Below, piece by piece: positions 5,723 to 7,243 of a stretch of DNA of 7,243 nt. Below the pieces are notes generated by a model. The model saw only the letters and a program-made list of their open reading frames with translations, was not told the origin of the DNA and searched no databases. A program made the position numbers and the translations under genes. The stretch covers positions 1 to 7,243 of the forward strand of contig JAFUJG010000254.1 of NCBI GenBank assembly GCA_017468215.1, in the 5' to 3' direction. Source of the DNA: Clostridia bacterium. Lineage in GTDB: Bacteria > Bacillota > Clostridia > UMGS1883. The stretch's first letter is position 1. Each line of letters opens with the position of its first letter.

Positions 5723-6745
5723 ATGCTTTACTTTAAAAACGATTATTCAGAAGGTGCACATCCTCTTGTTTTAGAGCACCTTTTAAAAACAAACCTTGAA
5801 AAGCTTGACGGCTACGGCGAGGATACCTACTCTGCATCCGCCAAGGAAAAAATCAGAAACGCAATAAATTGCCCTGGGGCAGATATTTATTTTATAGGAG
5901 GCGGCACACAGACAAATCAGGTTGTTATTGCAACAATGCTCTCCCGACACGAGGGTGTTATCGCCGCCACAACAGGGCACATAGCCTGTCACGAAGCAGG
6001 AGCTATTGAATATACCTCACACAAGGTTATAACCGTTCCGCAGTATGATGGAAAAATAAAGGCAGAGGATGTACAAACCCTTTGCGAAAACTTTTATGCA
6101 GACGATAGCCATGACCACATGGTTTTCCCGGGCATGGTTTACATTTCCCACCCCACCGAGTACGGCACGCTTTACACAAAAGCTGAGCTTGCAGAGCTTT
6201 CCGCAGTATGCAGGAGGTATAGCCTTCCTTTGTTTTTGGACGGTGCAAGACTGGGCTACGCTCTTGCAAGCAATACTGACCTTACCCTCAGTGATATTGC
6301 ATCACTTTGCGATGTGTTCTACATAGGCGGCACAAAATGCGGTGCACTTTGCGGCGAAGCAGTTGTATTTACAAAGAACAACTGCCCCAAGCACTTTGTA
6401 ACGCTTATTAAGCAGCACGGTGCTCTTATGGCAAAGGGCAGGGTTTTGGGTGTGCAGTTTGATGCACTCTTTACCAATAACCTTTACCTTGAGCTTTCCA
6501 AAAATGCTATCGAAACAGCACTGCTGCTTAAGGATGCATTCGCCGAAAAGGGTTATCGCTTCTTTATAAATTCGCCTACAAACCAGATTTTTATTATTCT
6601 CGAAAATGAGCACAAGAAAAAAATAGAAGAAAAGGTTGCCATCAGCTTTTGGGAAAAATACGACGATAACCACAGCGTTGTCCGCTTTGCAACAAGCTGG
6701 GCGACAAGTAAAGAAGATGTACAAAAGCTTATTGAACTTTTGTAA
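5723..6745 (+). CDS. ltaE: Low-specificity L-threonine aldolase (beta-eliminating lyase family)
   Basis: Fold-type I PLP enzyme that splits threonine or allo-threonine into glycine and acetaldehyde. 340 residues, the normal family length. Visible in order: FKNDYSEGAHP at 4-14, the typical opening; GYGEDTYS at 30-37; GGGTQTNQ at 59-66, binding the PLP phosphate; His86 (GHIACHEAGA), in the position that stacks on the PLP ring; LDGARLGYAL at 172-181, with Asp173 for the pyridine nitrogen and Arg176; and GGTKCGA at 202-208, with Lys205 as the Schiff-base lysine. I chose ATG 5723 because AAGGAG (5710-5715) lies 7 bases before it; an upstream ATG at 5630 would overlap the topoisomerase end and read through the palindrome. 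It probably shares the topoisomerase transcript, as no promoter is evident in the 49-base gap. A related aromatic-amino-acid lyase or another aldolase specificity cannot be excluded. Confidence 0.9.
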   Translation: MLYFKNDYSEGAHPLVLEHLLKTNLEKLDGYGEDTYSASAKEKIRNAINCPGADIYFIGGGTQTNQVVIATMLSRHEGVIAATTGHIACHEAGAIEYTSHKVITVPQYDGKIKAEDVQTLCENFYADDSHDHMVFPGMVYISHPTEYGTLYTKAELAELSAVCRRYSLPLFLDGARLGYALASNTDLTLSDIASLCDVFYIGGTKCGALCGEAVVFTKNNCPKHFVTLIKQHGALMAKGRVLGVQFDALFTNNLYLELSKNAIETALLLKDAFAEKGYRFFINSPTNQIFIILENEHKKKIEEKVAISFWEKYDDNHSVVRFATSWATSKEDVQKLIELL

Positions 6746-6756
6746 TCTTCTTTGCC

Positions 6757-6811
6757 GTGATATCGCATTTGCCCAAGGTAAATATATCGTGTATGCTTGC
6801 TCACATATCAC
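6757..6811 (+). promoter_or_regulatory. Inverted repeat upstream of the XRE regulator, candidate operator
   Basis: GTGATAT (6757-6763) and ATATCAC (6805-6811) are exact inverted copies 41 bases apart. The related ATATCGTG lies between them (6784-6791), and the left copy contains the palindrome GATATC. They bracket the gap before a helix-turn-helix gene and end four bases before its ribosome binding site, which suits autoregulation. Purely sequence-based. Confidence 0.35.
6769..6797 (+). promoter_or_regulatory. Possible weak promoter for the XRE regulator
   Basis: TTGCCC (6769-6774), 17 bases, then TATGCT (6792-6797): four of six matches in each hexamer with ideal spacing. It sits between the inverted repeat arms. 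The gene might instead simply be read through from the aldolase, since no terminator separates them. Confidence 0.3.
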
Positions 6812-6826
6812 AAAAGAGGGATAACC

Positions 6827-7072
6827 ATGAATGAAATTAACAGCATTATGAATATAAAAGAATACGGAAAAATCAGGATAAAGCTCTCTGAAATTATGGA
6901 TGCAAAAGGAATTACTCGCAATGAAATACGCACCTTAACAGGTGTTAAATACGAGGTAATTGACAGATACTATAAGGCAGAAAATGTAGAACGCCTTGAT
7001 TTGGATTTTTTTGCAAAAGCTTGTTTTGTCCTCAATTGTTCTATTTCTGATTTATTAGAATATGAAAAATAA
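6827..7072 (+). CDS. Small XRE/Cro-type helix-turn-helix regulator
   Basis: 81 residues, essentially one DNA-binding domain. After a short start, residues 15-78 match the small Cro/C1-type fold common in Firmicutes: helix 1 IRIKLSEIMDAKG (16-28), helix 2 TRNEIRTLTG (30-39), recognition helix VKYEVIDRYYKAE (40-52), then FFAKACFVLNCSISDLLEYE (61-80), the last part being the signature ending of this group. No ligand-binding or toxin domain is attached. The ATG at 6827 has GAGGG (6816-6820) 6 bases upstream; an earlier in-frame ATG at 6797 lacks a site. It follows the aldolase by 81 bases on the same strand and may repress itself through the inverted repeat. A phage origin is possible for such proteins, but no phage genes are near. 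Target unknown. Confidence 0.85.
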   Translation: MNEINSIMNIKEYGKIRIKLSEIMDAKGITRNEIRTLTGVKYEVIDRYYKAENVERLDLDFFAKACFVLNCSISDLLEYEK

Positions 7073-7104
7073 TTTTTATACCTTTTACTTAAATTTTTAA
7101 AAGC

Positions 7105-7137
7105 AAAAAGACACACCACTATGGTGTGTCTTTTTTT
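7105..7137. terminator. Bidirectional intrinsic terminator between convergent genes
   Basis: GACACACCA (7110-7118), loop CTA, TGGTGTGTC (7122-7130): a perfect 9-pair stem followed by seven T on the plus strand and, read the other way, by five T. The flanking A and T runs and AGC/GCT extend the symmetry. It ends the regulator transcript from the left and the partial gene entering from the right. Confidence 0.92.
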
Positions 7138-7243
7138 GCTTTTATCAGCTTTTTTACCCAAATGTCGCAAAGCTCTTTTGCAACCTCTGCTTTTGTGCTT
7201 TCGCCCACAATATTGAAGACCTCTTTTTCACGGTCGGGCACAA
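7119..7243 (-). CDS. C-terminal end of an unrecognised protein (runs off the right edge)
   Basis: Forty codons are open from the edge to a TAG at 7119-7121. The peptide contains EKEVFNIVGESTKAEV (5-20) and CDIWVKKLIKAKKDTP (25-40): an amphipathic, charged helix-like tail ending in lysines. The other two minus frames stop within this stretch (TGA in the first five codons of one; TAA after GCGACATTTGGG in the other), and codon choice resembles the neighbours, so I take it as coding. I cannot name the family from this much. Its last five codons and stop lie in the terminator hairpin, with the stop exactly in the loop. Confidence 0.6.
   Translation of the reverse strand, partial: VPDREKEVFNIVGESTKAEVAKELCDIWVKKLIKAKKDTP

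Noticed and set aside
6302..6811. 169-residue minus-strand open frame opposite the aldolase
   Set aside because: It is a shadow of the aldolase in a complementary frame, rich in Cys and Phe, without motifs or a start signal.
1..7243. CRISPR array, phage defence or toxin-antitoxin system
   Set aside because: No direct repeat array, no nuclease or effector gene, and no toxin partner next to the small XRE protein; its neighbours are an aldolase and a terminator.

Overview
The window looks like a chromosomal segment of a low-to-moderate GC Firmicute. My best guess is an anaerobic clostridial lineage (Clostridia/Oscillospirales-like). The support is A/T-rich intergenic DNA, GGAGG-type ribosome binding sites at nearly every start, near-consensus sigma-A promoters, U-tailed intrinsic terminators, an M23 peptidase carrying a G5-like domain, and a GC-rich palindromic hairpin of a type common in clostridial genomes. 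I see no phage, transposase, CRISPR or plasmid genes. The content is housekeeping and metabolic.

Left half, all on the minus strand and therefore read right to left: an M23 peptidase (2020-3240) with its own promoter and terminator; a small membrane protein (1542-1907, possibly starting at 1945 with a frameshift) followed by a strong terminator; a cysteine-synthase-family PLP enzyme (447-1373) with an extended -10 promoter; and 49 bases further on the N-terminal part of a GMP synthase ATP-pyrophosphatase (1-397, running off the edge). The last two are probably co-transcribed. The GMP synthase starts directly at the ATP-pyrophosphatase domain, with no glutaminase domain ahead of it.

The divergent spacer 3241-3492 carries two back-to-back promoters, runs of T spaced at roughly helical-repeat distance, and a leader containing a hairpin with an exact tRNA T-loop motif. 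To its right, on the plus strand, lie a GyrA/ParC-type topoisomerase A subunit (3493-5673) with four recognisable C-terminal blades and no GyrA box, a low-specificity threonine aldolase (5723-6745), and a small XRE-type regulator (6827-7072). A bidirectional terminator closes this group. From the right edge the end of another minus-strand gene enters and stops inside the loop of that same terminator.

The genes do not form one obvious pathway. Cysteine synthase and threonine aldolase both belong to small-amino-acid metabolism, the topoisomerase and GMP synthase are core functions, and the peptidase remodels the cell wall. I found no convincing new multi-gene system. The most interesting signals are small: a perfect consensus promoter embedded in a stop codon just ahead of a terminator, a probable frameshift in the membrane protein, the glutaminase-less GMP synthase start, the tRNA-like leader, and altered active-site or drug-site residues in the cysteine synthase and topoisomerase.
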